A stretch of DNA of 64,000 bases, from contig SAXG01000012.1 in the NCBI GenBank assembly GCA_012932865.1, forward strand, positions 620,001 to 684,000, read 5' to 3'. This stretch comes from Amylostereum areolatum (lineage: Eukaryota; Basidiomycota; Agaricomycetes; Russulales; Stereaceae). A program made the position numbers and the translations under genes. This document shows positions 47,828-59,311 of the stretch, piece after piece. Numbering within the stretch: the stretch's first letter is position 1; every line of letters starts with the position of its first letter. The notes beneath the pieces are model-generated. The model was not told where the DNA came from. It searched no databases and was given only the letters and a program-made list of their open reading frames with translations.

Positions 47828-48195
47828 TTTGCTCGGAACTGTCGTCACAGGTTTTCACCCAGTGCGCGCATATACAATTTCTGCGCATATGATATCATCT
47901 GCTCTGCTATGAAGAGTAAGGGTAATTATCATTCAATACGATCGCATTGTCGTGTTCAAGTAAGATACCAACTAGCTACAGTGATGATGATGATGATGTG
48001 GTTTAAGCAGAAAGTGGGATTGCGCGAAGGTACAACGGATATGGACACTGAAGAAAAGGTAAAGAATAACGTTAATGGAAACAAGATGAGAACCGAAAAC
48101 ACGAGTGCGCAATGTCACAGTCCACCCGAACAGCATGTCGAGCCCCGAAAACGAACGAACGAGCACTAAAGAGAAACTGAGAGCATATATATCCC
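47828..48195. other. Convergent 3' region
   Basis: It holds the 3' ends of the + strand G-patch gene and the - strand BET gene. There is a short GAT repeat (ATGATGATGATGATG) near 47982-47998. No gene was seen. Confidence 0.5.
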
Positions 48196-50853
48196 TCACT
48201 CAGACTCGCTCCCGGAACTGTCGTCCGAGCTCGAATCTGAAGACTGATCGCTGCCACGAGCAGCTGGTGCTGGAGCAGACGCGGGTTCGGACACACCGCC
48301 ACCGCCACCGTTGGCCTGCTGCTCGAAGAGCAGCATCTGGGCCTCTAGTTTCCGGATACGCGCTTCCTCGACGTCCTCGTCCATGCTCTTTCGTTTCAAG
48401 CCGCCCGTGCCCGTGCCCTTGCCTGTTCGCGAACGCTTCGGTGCGTGCTGGCGCAGGGGCCGAATGACAAAATTGTAGAGTTTTGTGAGGACCGAGGACG
48501 GAAGTTGGTCTATTTCCAACTCAATCTCCTCCTGACTCTGCGTATGCAACACACGGGTCAACGAAGGAACAGATAGCAAGCTGGTAGAGTACTCACGTCG
48601 CGAATCTCAGGGACGCCTTCATGGATGATCCCGATGACCTTCTCCAGTTTGGGCCCGTCGAGGTTCTGAATAGCCTCGCTGAGGTCCTTCTTCTGCTCGA
48701 AGGAGAGAGCGTCGTCGTCGGGAATGACCGCTTTCTTGCTATTACCCTTCTTCTTCGGGGGCGGCGCGGACTTTGGCTCCTTCTTGGGTTTCGAAGATGA
48801 GGGTATAGGAGCTGAGATTGTCTCGGAGGGGCGCTTCTTCTTGGGCTTCTTCTCCTTCTTCACAGCCTTCGACTTCAACGCTTCGATGTTGTCGCGCATG
48901 CTCGCCATCTGCTGCTCCATAGCGGCGATAGCACCTGTACGACGTAAGAAGATTGGTCCGGCGCAAAAGACCAAAACTTACGGGCACGTTCATCATCAGA
49001 TTCTTCCACATCCTCGTCATCGTCTTCCGACTCCACGGTGCGTAGCGAAGGCAGCCCTTTCCACTTGTCCTCAAAGAGATGTTGGAGTTCGATACCAGCC
49101 TGGTTCACCGGTGTACCAGGGGAATTGTACTCGAAGCAATTCTTGATGATGAGAGCGAAATCCTGACGGAACTTCTCCGCGCTGGCATAGTCGCCGTTAT
49201 CAAGTTTCTGGCGCATAGTCAGCAAGTCCATTGGCTTCTTGATGATTTTGGGATAGTCCGGGATGCCAAGCCTTTGCCAGTCTGTCGACGCTATGAGAAC
49301 ACAAAACACATAGCACTGTAAAGCTACGTACCGACGGGCTCCGCAAACGGCTGAACCGTATACTGGTGTTGCTTTCGTCCGAGTTGATCGAGAATCTTGC
49401 CACAGTATTTGAGCTGCTCGTCAGATCCATCCCTCTTCGCTGTCCGCCTGCGTTGTTTCTTGGGTGCATCTGCGTAGGGTAGATCCTTCGGCGGTGGGGG
49501 GTGAATCTCTCGCTTGGGGCGACCAGGATTGAGCGTATCGTTGCGTCGGATGACAGGGACAGAAGTGGAAGGGCGGCGAGGTGCTGGCGCCTTCTTGGCG
49601 ACAGGAGCAGGGGGGGGCGGTGGGGGAGGGGTGAGAACCTTCTTGACGGGGGCGGGCTTTGGCTAGCAAGTTGTTGTAATACGATCAGCGTAAGCCAGCA
49701 ATGAGAACCCATGCTGCTGACCTCTTCCGGTGCTGGAAGCTGCTTTATTTGCTTGTCGAACACCGCTTCGACTCGCTTGCCCATTTGGGTGACAGGGTGT
49801 TCCGGACCGTTGAATGTGACCGAGTTGCTGAAGATGAGGCGAACGTCCGAGATGAAATCCTCCGCGGTAAGGTAGCGAGGGGCAAGGGGGTTGGTATCAG
49901 GTCTAGCGGGGTTGGAGGCCGTGAGTTTCTTCTCCACGGTGGATAGATCCATAGGACTCTTGATGACTTGGAAGTAATGAGGAATGTTCAAGGCGATGGG
50001 GTCGACGGGAGCCTTGAAGGGATTGGCATCCTTCAACTTCTTGAGGGTGCGGACGGTCGACGTGGCAAATTTGTGTTGAGCGATGCTGAGGGTCGCTGAA
50101 CGAGACGAGACGTCAACAGAAACGGAGTGGGTCGAGGGTGCGGCGGTGATAGCCTTGGGAGCACGAGGACGGAGGATCAGCCCGTCTGCGACGGCGCACG
50201 AGACAGAACGTGCTCACATGTGAGGAAGCGCGATCGGCGTCGGAGAACTTGCGTGCTCTCTTGGAAGGGGGTGGTTGGGCATGATCGTCACCGTTGGTGA
50301 TGGGTTCGATGGGGGGATGTGATTCAAGGAGAGTTGCGGACGAGGCCTCGGGGAGGGGAGGGGGAACAGGAGAGTGAGTGGCGGGATACTCATCGTGGGC
50401 ATGACCGTTGGTCAGCGGTTGTGCGGGTTGGACCTGCTCCTCCTTCATCTCTACGTCAACGTCCTCCTGCTTGGCCTCTGCACTGTCTGCACTGTCCTCT
50501 GCCATTTGAACATCCTGCGACGAATCCCCTGTGGACGGGGGCGGTGTTGCGTGGGGAGAAACGATCGGAATGGTGACTAAGAGGGCGGGGGTGAGAGAGG
50601 GAGAAGGGTGAAAGGAGGCGGAGAACGTGCCTGGGTGGAGAGGGGAGGAAAGGTGGGGACGCGTCGACGCGTCGTCGATGTTGACGAGTTTTATGGGGAC
50701 GGGATCTGGGGAAGAAATGGCGTCTGGATCTGCGGAGAGGATGGGAATTTTGACGTCTGGATGTTCCGAGGTGTTTACGGGGGTGGCAGGGGAGTCAATG
50801 GGAGGGGAGGAGATGTCGTCGTGGTAGTCGGAAGAGGGAGTCGCGTCGTGCAT
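48196..50853 (-). CDS. BDF1: BET family double-bromodomain protein (Bdf1 type)
   Basis: BET proteins bind acetylated histone H4 and recruit TFIID and elongation factors. Start MHDATPSSDYHDDISSPPID. Bromodomain 1 includes NPFKAPVDPIALNIPHYFQV, KSPMDLSTVEKKL and the acetyl-lysine Asn in FSNSVTFNGPEHPVTQMG. Bromodomain 2 includes QHQYTVQPFAEPVDWQRLG, IIKKPMDLLTMRQKLDNGDY and KNCFEYNSPGTPVNQAG. An acidic stretch, a coiled coil (AAMEQQMASMRDNIEALKSK) and a Lys-rich block precede the NET domain (SFEQKKDLSEAIQNLDGPKL, EEIELEIDQLPSSVLTKLYN). The C-terminus is the Ser/Asp/Glu tail SSDDSSGSESE. Introns: 50154-50217, 49663-49721, 49282-49331, 48935-48981 and 48538-48596. Each bromodomain keeps its key Asn. 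The N-terminal 230 residues are disordered and Pro-rich. Confidence 0.95.
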
Positions 50854-51059
50854 TCGAAGGGACGGAGACGGGATGGGATAATAAGCGCGCGTGGACCCAA
50901 CCACCCGGCCCTTTATATTGTCTCCCCCCCCGCACCGTGGGAAAATTAAACGATGTGCTAGACTCCTCCCAGCCTTTCCTGCCCCCCCGTGCCCGTGCCC
51001 AGTGGCCCCCGCCCCGCCCCCTCCCCTGTCCCCTCCCCCCGCCCGTCGCTCCCTCCCGC

Positions 51060-53769
51060 TCACCGTCCCCCGTCCCCCCCGTCCCCCGACTTCTCCTCCT
51101 CCGCCTCCTCCACCTTCGCAAACACCGGTTTCGGCTGGTTCACCCTCCACGCTGCGTCGTCATGCGATCACACACATCATCCGTCCATCAGAAAAAAGGT
51201 CCTCCCGAGCACAAACTCGATTCTCTCACCTGAAGTCCATTGAGGGTCCTCCTCGCCTTGCTGAGCGTACTTGAGCAACGCCTCCCGCGGCTGCAACGCC
51301 CCCGTCAGCCACCAAAAATCGACAACGTCCAAGTCCAAACCGGCAGCCAACGTGGCCGCACCGCAGTGGGGCCCCGTGAGAAATCACAGCCCCTTTAGGC
51401 TCATGCGCAAACTTCCGGCATCTTCCGGGCGCGGAGCCTCCCTAATCCTGAACGAGCCCTCGACGCCGGCCTCGCCCACCGCCTCCTCCACTTCACCCTT
51501 CCCTCCAGCTCCAGCAGCGCCCTCCCCCCTCACAATCTAACCAGCACTCCCTCCGCGGCAGGACAAAGACACGCGCAGCAGGAGGCCCAGATCACGATAG
51601 GATGGGAATCAATTGATCCTCCCAGATGGGCCAAAGCGATGAACGATGGCCCAGGATAGCGCGGAAAACCGAACGGGCCCACTTCGAAAAGACGAGAACG
51701 AGAACAAGAACAAGAACAGATAAACGCACGTCTTCGTCCCGCGTGGTGTCCCGCACCAAGTTCTGCACAACGTGTTGCGTGGCGCTCGCGCCCACTCGTC
51801 CGCCCTTCCCTGGGCCTGTGACAGGAAGCTCCGGTCGTCGACTCTTGCGCGGGTCCTGCCGATCCTTCTCCCTCTTGCGCTTGCTTCCACGCATCTCCTC
51901 TCCATCCCGAAACATCGGCAGCGCGTGAGGCGTTATGATCGTCGGTGCAGCGAGCGCGTCCGACATGTCTTCAATCGTAATCTTCCTTGCCGGGCCCTTG
52001 TTCAGTAGTAGCTTGGCGCCATTCAAAGACGTGCTCGGCGAATAGAATACGTTGATTTGCCCGTTCGTGAGCCCAGCCACGATCTGAACCTCGGTATGAG
52101 AGCCCCACATTGTCAAAAACAAAGGTGGCAAACGCACCTGATTGATCTTCGGATGCCACCGAACAACAACGGGTGTGGCCTCCGTCTCGAGCTCCCTCTC
52201 CACCTCCAAATCCTCTTTCCGCATAAAGAGGAGTCTTCCCTTTTCTCCTTTCACCGCCGCCCCCGCCCCGGTGACCACGTACTTGTTGTCTGGACTGAAA
52301 ATGGCGTTCGTCGTTGGGTAAAGTGTCAGAATATTAGAACGTGTCGCGATCGGTTTCTTGAACTTGCGGACGTCCCATACTGCAGTGCAGCATAAAGTGT
52401 GAGCGAGGAATAAAGGGGAAAGATAAGCAGCGCGGACGTTTGACCGTATCATCACCTCCTCTCGTCAAGAGGGTGGTTCCATCCACAGAGAACACGACCG
52501 AGCCTGTCTCGGTCCCCTTGGCATGGGCTCCCTCTATTGTCATATCTGGCCGGACAAAGTTGGAGCTGGTCTTCCATATATGCAACGCCCCGTCCAGGCA
52601 AGCTGTTACAATGTTACCATAGTGCTGCGACTCCATAATCGAAGCTCGCCTCCTGCGATATATTTGCCGTCGGGAGAATAGTTGCAAGAAGTGACCTTAG
52701 TGCGAGCGCCCCTCTCCTTCGACTTGACGACAATGACCGTCTTCTGCTTGCGCCTGTTCTCAACGTCCCATATGCTGAGCAGATACGTGAATAAAATCCT
52801 CAACATGAATAGACGGGAGGGCATACCGTATTGTAGAGTCGGCTGAACTAGTGATGAACGTTTGAGGGTCTTTAGGGTGCCAGGCACAAGAAGTCAGCTC
52901 GCCGACGTGCCCCCTTCGAAGTCGAAATTAGATTGACAAGAACGTCGGAAGCTGAGCGGACCTACGAAGTATTCTTCATGTCACGAATGTACGGGTCGCC
53001 CTTGACAAAGGTGGCCCTGCCAGTCAGGTCAGTCTGTCCTTGGGGATGAAGACAAGGAGTCAACGCACTGCTCTTCAGCCATCACGATCATAGAGTTTTG
53101 CCTGCGTTGTACCAGAAATGACAAGGAAACGGTGGCCGTCCGGGGAGTACTTCACGTCATGGATCTACGGAACCGTCAGACAAGGCTCGACAAAGGCTGC
53201 GGCGAAGGACGCACGTAGTAACTCCCTGAGGGCTCCCATGTCTTGAACGGCTTACATCGAGTGTCCATTCCTCCGAAGTCCCACATCTTGCAGTCATAAT
53301 CGTGTGACCCAGATAGGACGCGAGCGCCCGAGGGATCAAGAGCGAGCGCTGAGACGACTTTGGTGTGATCCTTGAGTAAGAGCTCGTGTGTGATGGGAAA
53401 CGAGGACAGGTCAGGGCCGGCACCCATATCAGTCATCCTGGGTCGAACTCAGGCTCATCATCGCTCGGTGGGTCGGCGGCGGGAGGCGATGGACCTGGTT
53501 CGTTCGATTCCGAACGGGACGGGTGTGGGGCTGCTGTATCTGAGGGCGCATTGGTGACGCGGGAAGAGGGTCCGGATGCGTGCGCTGCGTCCTTGGACGC
53601 AACGGCCGGGTCCTTGGATGGAGGGAGGGCCTGAGAAGGGCTGTATGAGAACCGGCTTGCGCGCGTGGGGTGAAGGAGGAATACGCACCGTCTGCCTTTT
53701 GTTTTTGTCAAACCTAGCAGCATCGAGTTCACGCTTCTTTGTCTGCTTTCCAAAGCCAGCGATGCCCAT
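51060..53769 (-). CDS. WDR70-like WD40 protein, frame broken
   Basis: WDR70 relatives act in chromatin at DNA breaks. The N-terminus MGIAGFGKQTKKRELDAARF and the propeller blades are clear: DHTKVVSALALDPSGARVLS, SHDYDCKMWDFGGM, DVKYSPDGHRFLVISG and CAWHPKDPQTFITSSADSTI. Later blades include SCNYSPDGKYIAG, LWDVRKFKKP and TNAIFSPDNKYVVTGAG. The C-terminus DPREALLKYAQQGEEDPQW then QPKPVFAKVE is the WDR70 signature. Introns include 53631-53688, 53165-53214, 53017-53068, 52914-52965, 52775-52825, 52603-52649 (GC-AG), 52380-52437, 52084-52137, 51291-51729 (439 nt) and 51152-51229. Two frame problems are visible: an extra base at about 53077 makes a TGA after YDRDG, and a one-base discontinuity occurs near 53436 between EPEFDPG and MTDMGAG. 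An 83-nt intron could explain the second. Confidence 0.85.
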
Positions 53770-54028
53770 CGCAGGCGAGGATGTCGGCGTCGTCCATGGC
53801 GATAGAATCGAATGGTGGTCGTGGATGAAGGTGAGAGATGACTTCCGTCAGCAAATCGAAACCGTGACGCGTTCAAAAGTTCAAAGTGCGATCCTCGGAG
53901 AAAGGTTCAAAAGTTCGAAGCATGACTTTGACTTCAACCTCGAACAATCCAATTCCATCCTACATCCACCAAACTTCAACTCCCCCCTCCCTCTCCCAAC
54001 GACTGAGTTGTCTCTGCAAAGCGTGAAC

Positions 54029-54695
54029 ATGTTGAAACGGCAAGCGCCCCGCTTCTCCTCCACCGGCGATTCCAGTCGTCCCCCTGTTACCCCCGGACGA
54101 CTTTCATGCCACCAAACGCCAACGGATTCAGCCCCCTTCACTCGATGGCCCCTCTCGAGGCTGGAATACTCCCCCCAGTTTGGCACTCGAAGACAGCGAT
54201 GAAGAGTACATCGACGACAACGACGATGCCATGGGCTCCAGGCAAGTGCAAGGTGGCCCACCGACGGGCGCATACAAGGAGGTCAATAGCCTGCTACACG
54301 ATCTCCACGCAGAGCACCAGTATAGAAGAGTGTTGTCGTCTCCCTCGTGTTCGTTCCCGTTTTACCACCCGGAATACGCCCCCTCCACTCGCCGCACTCC
54401 CGAGCCATAAATATCCGTCCAATCCAGTTCCCCTCCCGTCTTTTGCACCCGATTCTCGTTCATCCTCTCGGCCAACGCATTTCCTCCCCACATCCCCCTG
54501 GAGATGGTGACGGAAGATCTCTAGACGAGGGTCAATGTGTTCAAGAACGTTACGAAGATACGAATAGGTGCGTTCATAGGTCCCAGCCTGTTTTGCATGT
54601 CTTCTCACTTCTTCCTCAAGACTCCTACGTTCTGTCGTCTTGCAGTCGTCGTCAAGAACTGGAAAGGACCGTAGCACAATTTCCAGGCTGGTAGC
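54029..54695 (+). pseudogene. Small gene with several +1 frame breaks (unknown family)
   Basis: Protein-like segments follow each other but step through all three frames. Beginning at the ATG 54029, removal of one A from the run 54035-54037 gives MLNGKRPASPPPAIPVVPLL, then KRQRIQPPSLDG, LALEDSDEEYIDDNDDAMG and GAYKEVNSLLHDLHAEHQYR. A middle Pro-rich region changes frame near 54390 and again near 54500. The end reads LDEGQCVQERYEDTNR, then after a likely intron LLRSVVL and, one base later, SRRQELERTVAQFPGW with TAG at about 54693-54695. Every step is in the +1 direction. This may be real decay, but the same bias in the neighbouring genes makes assembly insertions likely. Family unknown; it contains a nuclear-type KRQR and an acidic patch. 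Confidence 0.5.
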
Positions 54696-54968
54696 ATATC
54701 CCCTTCGCTGTCCAAGGTTCGACTCGCATGCTCCCCTTCCGAAGGTTTTCTTATCCACAACCTAGCCCTCGTTGCACAACATCGATCCTCCTCCATCACC
54801 TATTCCAAGACCAGCATCATTGTATCCTCCGTCTGCTCTCTCGCTTCTGTTCACGCTTATTCGCACTTGCATGTGTATGTTATTCCTATCATTGCAACAG
54901 AAGTCTGTCAGACTGTACTATCATACATGCAAATCGGCGGACAGGTGTAGCATCGTTGCATGAAGGGG

Positions 54969-55693
54969 TCAGCTTGGGATGTGGCTAAACCGTGCTTTGA
55001 CCCATTCCTCAACGATTTCGGACAGTCCCAGCTCCACTTCCCGCGATAACAAAGAACTCAACTCGGCTTCTAAAAGCGAGTTGAGCGACACGCCATCTCG
55101 AGAGTAGATCCAGTTGTTCTTCTCCAACGAAAGATCGTATCTTTTTGGGCCACTTGGAGGGGGCGATGTTACTTGTACGATCGAGAAACCCGAATGACTG
55201 ATTGACGCACCTTAGTGGAGACGAGAGCCATATTTGCTTGTTCGGAGGCTGTTTATTGATCACATATATTTGCTGGTCCAGTTTGAGAGTGAGAACGCCG
55301 CTCTGAACAAGGCGCGTGAGATGGCGGAGACGGTCGTTCAGGAACAATAACGAACATGGTATTCCACTTCGTAGCTCGGGTTGTCACACTCCTCCAACAG
55401 TTGTTCCAGAGAGTCCAGCAGAGTTTCCATAGTCTCGTCGGCGACGTTATGGTAGTCTTCGATGTCGAGTGAACTAGTGCGCCAGCGAGCACAACGGATC
55501 CCGTCAGAGCCATTTGTAAATCCGCGGCACTCCGTTACCTTGCTTTCACCTGCGGAGGGGGTGTCGCATAGAACCGTTTATTGGCCAAACTTGGCGGGTG
55601 TGGCTGAAACATGGGAAGTATTGCACCATAGCCCCGAGATGCGCGCGGTAGTGAGCGTTTCAAGGCATTGCTGGCAAGACGTCGAGAGAACAT
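54969..55693 (-). CDS. YFH1: Frataxin homologue, mitochondrial
   Basis: Frataxin helps iron-sulfur cluster assembly on Isu/Nfs1 in the mitochondrial matrix. The start MFSRRLASNALKRSLPRASR at 55693 is a mitochondrial presequence; an upstream ATG at 55738 would add 15 residues. The mature domain reads LDIEDYHNVADETMETLLDS, the acidic ridge EQLLEECDNPSYEVEYHSGV, TLKLDQQIYVINKQPPNKQI and WLSSPLSGPKRYDL. It ends with the helix SLLEAELSSLLSREVELGLS. These match CyaY/frataxin in order and spacing. Introns: 55474-55538, 55303-55355 and 55152-55210. The TGA is at 54969-54971. A rhodanese gene with its own presequence lies 192 bases upstream on the same strand. Confidence 0.93.
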
Positions 55694-55885
55694 GGAGGTT
55701 AGTGTGCAAGAGTCACGGAGCGCGCGTGCCACGGTCATGCCCTCGCGTCAATTCGCGTCATCGACCCTCTGACGGTTTACTGTCAACCTGGAATCGAGGT
55801 CTCCAAGAGTCTAACGGAGGGAGACAGATGCGAATGGAAAATCCTTATTGCTACAGAACGACGTATACAGAATGCGGAATCACTC

Positions 55886-56521
55886 CTAAGATGTCGGCTT
55901 TCCCTCCTTCGACACCCAATCCAGCCAGGAGCCTTCGTAGTTGAGAACGCTGCGACGGAGCCGTCAGTCAGAGCTCTATGCCAATGAAACCTGGGTACGT
56001 ACTTTTGGTAACCATTCCTACGGGCTATGTCACCGGCGCTGGCGCTACGCTTCCCACTACGGCAGTAAAACACGATCTCCTGCTCGGGCTGAGGCTTATT
56101 CCAACCGAACTTTTTCTCAAACAACTCTGCGGGCATATTGAGGGAGCCAGAAAGTATAGTGAGAGGGAGGTTGACGGATGAGGGGATGGATCCTTGGATA
56201 ACCTCGTCAGGCTCGCGCACGTCGATCAAGTACGCGTTCTACGGGATGGAGTCAGTCGACGAACTAGCGGCTGACAGACGAATCACGCACGTCGCTGGGT
56301 TGCTCTGATCGTTTCTTCACATCCTCGTAAGTTAGGATAGGCGTGTTCCAATCCTTTTTGTGAAGTCTGTCCCGGTCGTCCATGGCCTCCTTCTGTTCCG
56401 GGGTGGGACGCGGTTTACTGGAGTTGAAGCGTACGACCGCTCGGGGACCGATTGGACGAGCCACAGCCACCGCAAGCCGAGAAGATTGCCTTGCAGCGGA
56501 ACGAGCAGCGACGCGAAACAT
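55886..56521 (-). CDS. Mitochondrial single-domain rhodanese-like sulfurtransferase
   Basis: The start MFRVAARSAARQSSRLAVAV is a mitochondrial-type presequence. The rhodanese domain follows: NTPILTYEDVKKRSEQPSD, NAYLIDVREPDEVIQGSIPS, SVNLPLTIL, and the active-site loop IVFYCRSGKRSASAGDIARR with the catalytic Cys. It ends NVLNYEGSWLDWVSKEGKPT and a TAG at 55886-55888. Introns are 56239-56290 and 55950-56002. Length about 175 residues fits small fungal rhodaneses. Persulfide transfer is expected from the Cys loop. A link to frataxin and Fe-S assembly is suggested only by position. Confidence 0.9.
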
Positions 56522-57460
56522 GGTGGTCAATGGACTAAAGAGAGCAAGTAAGGGAACGAAACTGAAGTGCCGTGACTAAGTAAGTGCGAGCGAATGCGGC
56601 AGGATGTCGTGACACTGATCACAGCGTGATTGGAAGTGTCATGTGATCCAGATATCTGACGTGACTGTCACGGAGTTCCGGGGTCCTGAGGCCTTTTTGC
56701 GCGCAGAAATGGCTCAGCCTCCCGCCATGATCATCCCCTCTCGAGTCTCCCCTCTTAAATCCCTCCTCTCCCTCCCTCGCTTCACCCTACCTTTGTATCC
56801 GCCGCTTTTTATGGAACAAACGGGAGCGCAGTCCTCATCACGCATATGCCTCTATCACACCTATGCCTCACTTGTCTGCTGACCACACCGCCGCCGCCAT
56901 CGCCATCGCCTCCCAAGTCTTGCCCGTGGCTTAGCTTTTTCGCATCCTTGAGCTTGGTCTGGTTCTACAATCCGCGTACGTCTAGGTGCAGCGCCTCACG
57001 GCTGAGTGCGAGCGTAGTTCTCCGAAGCTCAGTCTGTGATGTCGTACTTTCTGCACTAGACTTTCACTGCTGGGGCCGTTCTGCTCCAAACACTAAGTTC
57101 CAGTCGATCTGAATTTCCTGGCCTCGGTCAACAACTAGTGTTTTCACCTCCTTGTACCCCTTTGCCCAACGCCGAACATTCAATTATTGACCCCTGTCGT
57201 CTTTTAGGTAACTTCGAGGCGCTCACACTTTCCCCTCCTACAGCAAACACAACCTTCCATGGGGATACCAATGCGCTAACACTACGATGCAATTGCAGCC
57301 AGTTGTGCTGTCCTTGCGAGAGCTGCGCGCGATGGCGCCAATACGCATTTGTTTGTTTGCTGTTGTGTATACCCGTCCTTCTCACGCTCTCCCCGATAAT
57401 CCGCAGCTTTTCAATTCCATCGCTTGCGACTGCCCTCAACGCTCAGCAAACACAGACAGC
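56522..57460. other. Upstream region of the Ctr gene, 0.94 kb
   Basis: This lies between the start of the - strand rhodanese gene and the + strand Ctr gene and should contain both promoters. It has C/T-rich stretches (56730-56790) and no frame with family features. No copper-response motif was identified with confidence. Confidence 0.5.
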
Positions 57461-58110
57461 ATGGATTCGTCTTCTACCACCTCCGAGTCGTCGATCATGG
57501 TCCCATATTTGCACTTCACTGGGAGCGATCATCTCTTTTTTAAGTCGTGGGTGCCTTCGGGAGGCTCTGTTGCTGGAGCTGCGATCGCACTTATCTTCCT
57601 CGCCATGGCTGAACGGCTCCTTGCGGCTTCACGGGGCATCATGGAGAGCCACTGGCGGCGAGAGTACGTCATACACGAGCTTTGTACGAACATTTTTTAA
57701 TCTTTGCATCTAGAGTGGTTGCGACGACAATGCGCCGGGACTGTGTTCGTTCCAGCGAGGACAAGTCAATAGATGACATGAGTTCTTCGGGCTCCCCTGT
57801 GGAGGCTGACGAGCTCCTACACAACGAAGAACAGCAAGCGCTTGCCAGCCGGAGGGCGCGGGTCATCGCTCCTTTCATCGTCTCTCATGACGTGACTCGG
57901 GGCTTGATGTACGCTCTTCAGGCGCTCCTCTCCTATATTCTCATGCTGGCTGCCATGTGAGCGCGGCGATGCTTGGAGAAGTCCCAACGCTCTAACCATA
58001 TATCCTACAGGACCTTCCAGGCAGCATACATCATTGCCATCGCCGTAGGATTGGGGTCGGGGGAGATGTTGTTTGGTCGGTTCGCAACCGGTGGCCCTAT
58101 CCATCACTGA
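57461..58110 (+). CDS. Ctr-family copper transporter
   Basis: Ctr proteins form trimers that import Cu(I). The start is MDSSSTTSESSIMVPYLHFT. After HLFFKSWVPSGGSVAG comes TM1 (AGAAIALIFLAMAERLLAAS). A cytosolic loop with charged residues (RDCVRSSEDKSIDDMSSSGS) follows, then TM2 (GLMYALQALLSYILMLAAM) carrying the family M-x3-M motif MLAAM. TM3 (TFQAAYIIAIAVGLGSGEML) has the G-x3-G packing motif, and the tail is FGRFATGGPIHH. Introns: 57664-57713 and 57957-58010. The ectodomain is short and lacks the Met-x-Met clusters typical of Ctr1, so copper capture may need another protein. The gene 393 bases downstream encodes a putative copper-binding BIM1-like protein in the same orientation. Vacuolar Ctr2-type location is an alternative. 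Confidence 0.9.
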
Positions 58111-58503
58111 AAGCATTTTGAGACTGCTGTTTGATCCCTACGTAATCAAGCGTTCCAAAATCCTATGCTGTGTCTGTGAGATCTGATACTGCATATAGTG
58201 CATTGTGTGTTGCGTGAAACGCGTCCACTGGAATCGTCATACCCAGGTCATTGACCGGTCTAGGACAGTGGAGATGGAGTTGTTCCCGTGTCTTGCCTTT
58301 CTCGCGACGATACGCTTCGCTACGCGCCGGCCGAATACGATTTGTGCGTTTCCAGTGGCTGTTCGCACGGTATGTGAAAAAAGTTTTTCACTCCCTCCCT
58401 CGTTCGAACTGCAAGAGGACAGAAAATAAAAACCGGGAGGCGTTAATAACTTTTGCTTCAGACTGGCGGTCTTCCTCTGTACATCGCAAACTACCCTCCA
58501 AAC

Positions 58504-59311
58504 ATGCGCCTTTCTCAGCTCGCCGTGCTCGGATTGTTCACCGTTGTCCAGGCTCATTTCCAACTATCGTTCCCGGTCCCGCGGGGCCCTTTCGTCGAGG
58601 ACGACGAGCCGACTTTCTGCGGCATGTGTTCCCTCATTGTGACATCAAGCTGGATGCTGATATCGCTCTAGACAACTACGTTAATGCTGTCAGCAATCGC
58701 ACACAGTTCCCTCTCAGTGGCGGCTTCTTCACGCTCAACAGCGAACATCCAAGTTGGGTCCGTAAGTCGTGTCGAAGACTGTCTCGAATAAAAGGCTGAT
58801 TCGGTATGGTAGTTGGGGTTCTTCTATCAACGGATCAAGACCCTTCGTCATTCAACGACTTTAAAAACTCGAGCGGTGGCGACCAGCTTGCCCACAACTA
58901 CGCGACCGCGACGGGCGAGGGCGAGTTCTGCATCCCGCTCAACCTGAGCAACACTGGCATTAGCGGCGTTCAATCAGGCGCGAATGTCACACTGCAATTC
59001 GTCTTTGACGGCGGAGACGGTCAGCTGTTCCAAGTAGGCGCTACCTTCGAATTGCTAGCTACGAGACTGACACATTCATGATTTTACCATAGTGCACGGA
59101 CTTGACCCTCTCCGACAGCGCGACTATTGAGGGCCAGAGCTGTCAGAATGCTACCGGCAGCCCTTCTTCGACGTCGTCCAGTGCCCCCTCTCCGTCGGGC
59201 TCGAGTTCGTCGAGTAGTACCAATTCCAACGGCGCAATTGCTCGGACGTCGGCGGGGTACTATTCTGCATTGTTCCTGGCGGTGGGGGGTACTCTTCTTT
59301 CATCTATGTGA
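58504..59311 (+). CDS. X325/BIM1-like secreted copper-binding protein (LPMO-like fold), GPI-anchor type
   Basis: X325 proteins resemble lytic polysaccharide monooxygenases but bind copper without known polysaccharide cleavage. Cryptococcus BIM1 works with Ctr1 in copper acquisition. The signal peptide [17 protein letters not shown] ends right before [13 protein letters not shown], so the mature chain starts with the His of a copper brace. Then come [59 protein letters not shown] and [21 protein letters not shown] Ser/Thr-rich stalk and the C-terminal hydrophobic tail [17 protein letters not shown] suggest a GPI anchor. Introns: 58622-58671 (GC-AG, GCATGT donor), 58762-58812 and 59034-59092. 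The GC donor is required: the nearby GT gives an early stop. Position next to a Ctr gene supports the copper role. Confidence 0.9.

Noticed and set aside
51271..51540. + strand 89-codon frame
   Set aside because: It lies inside the long intron of the WDR70-like gene, with GC-rich bias and no splice context or family feature.
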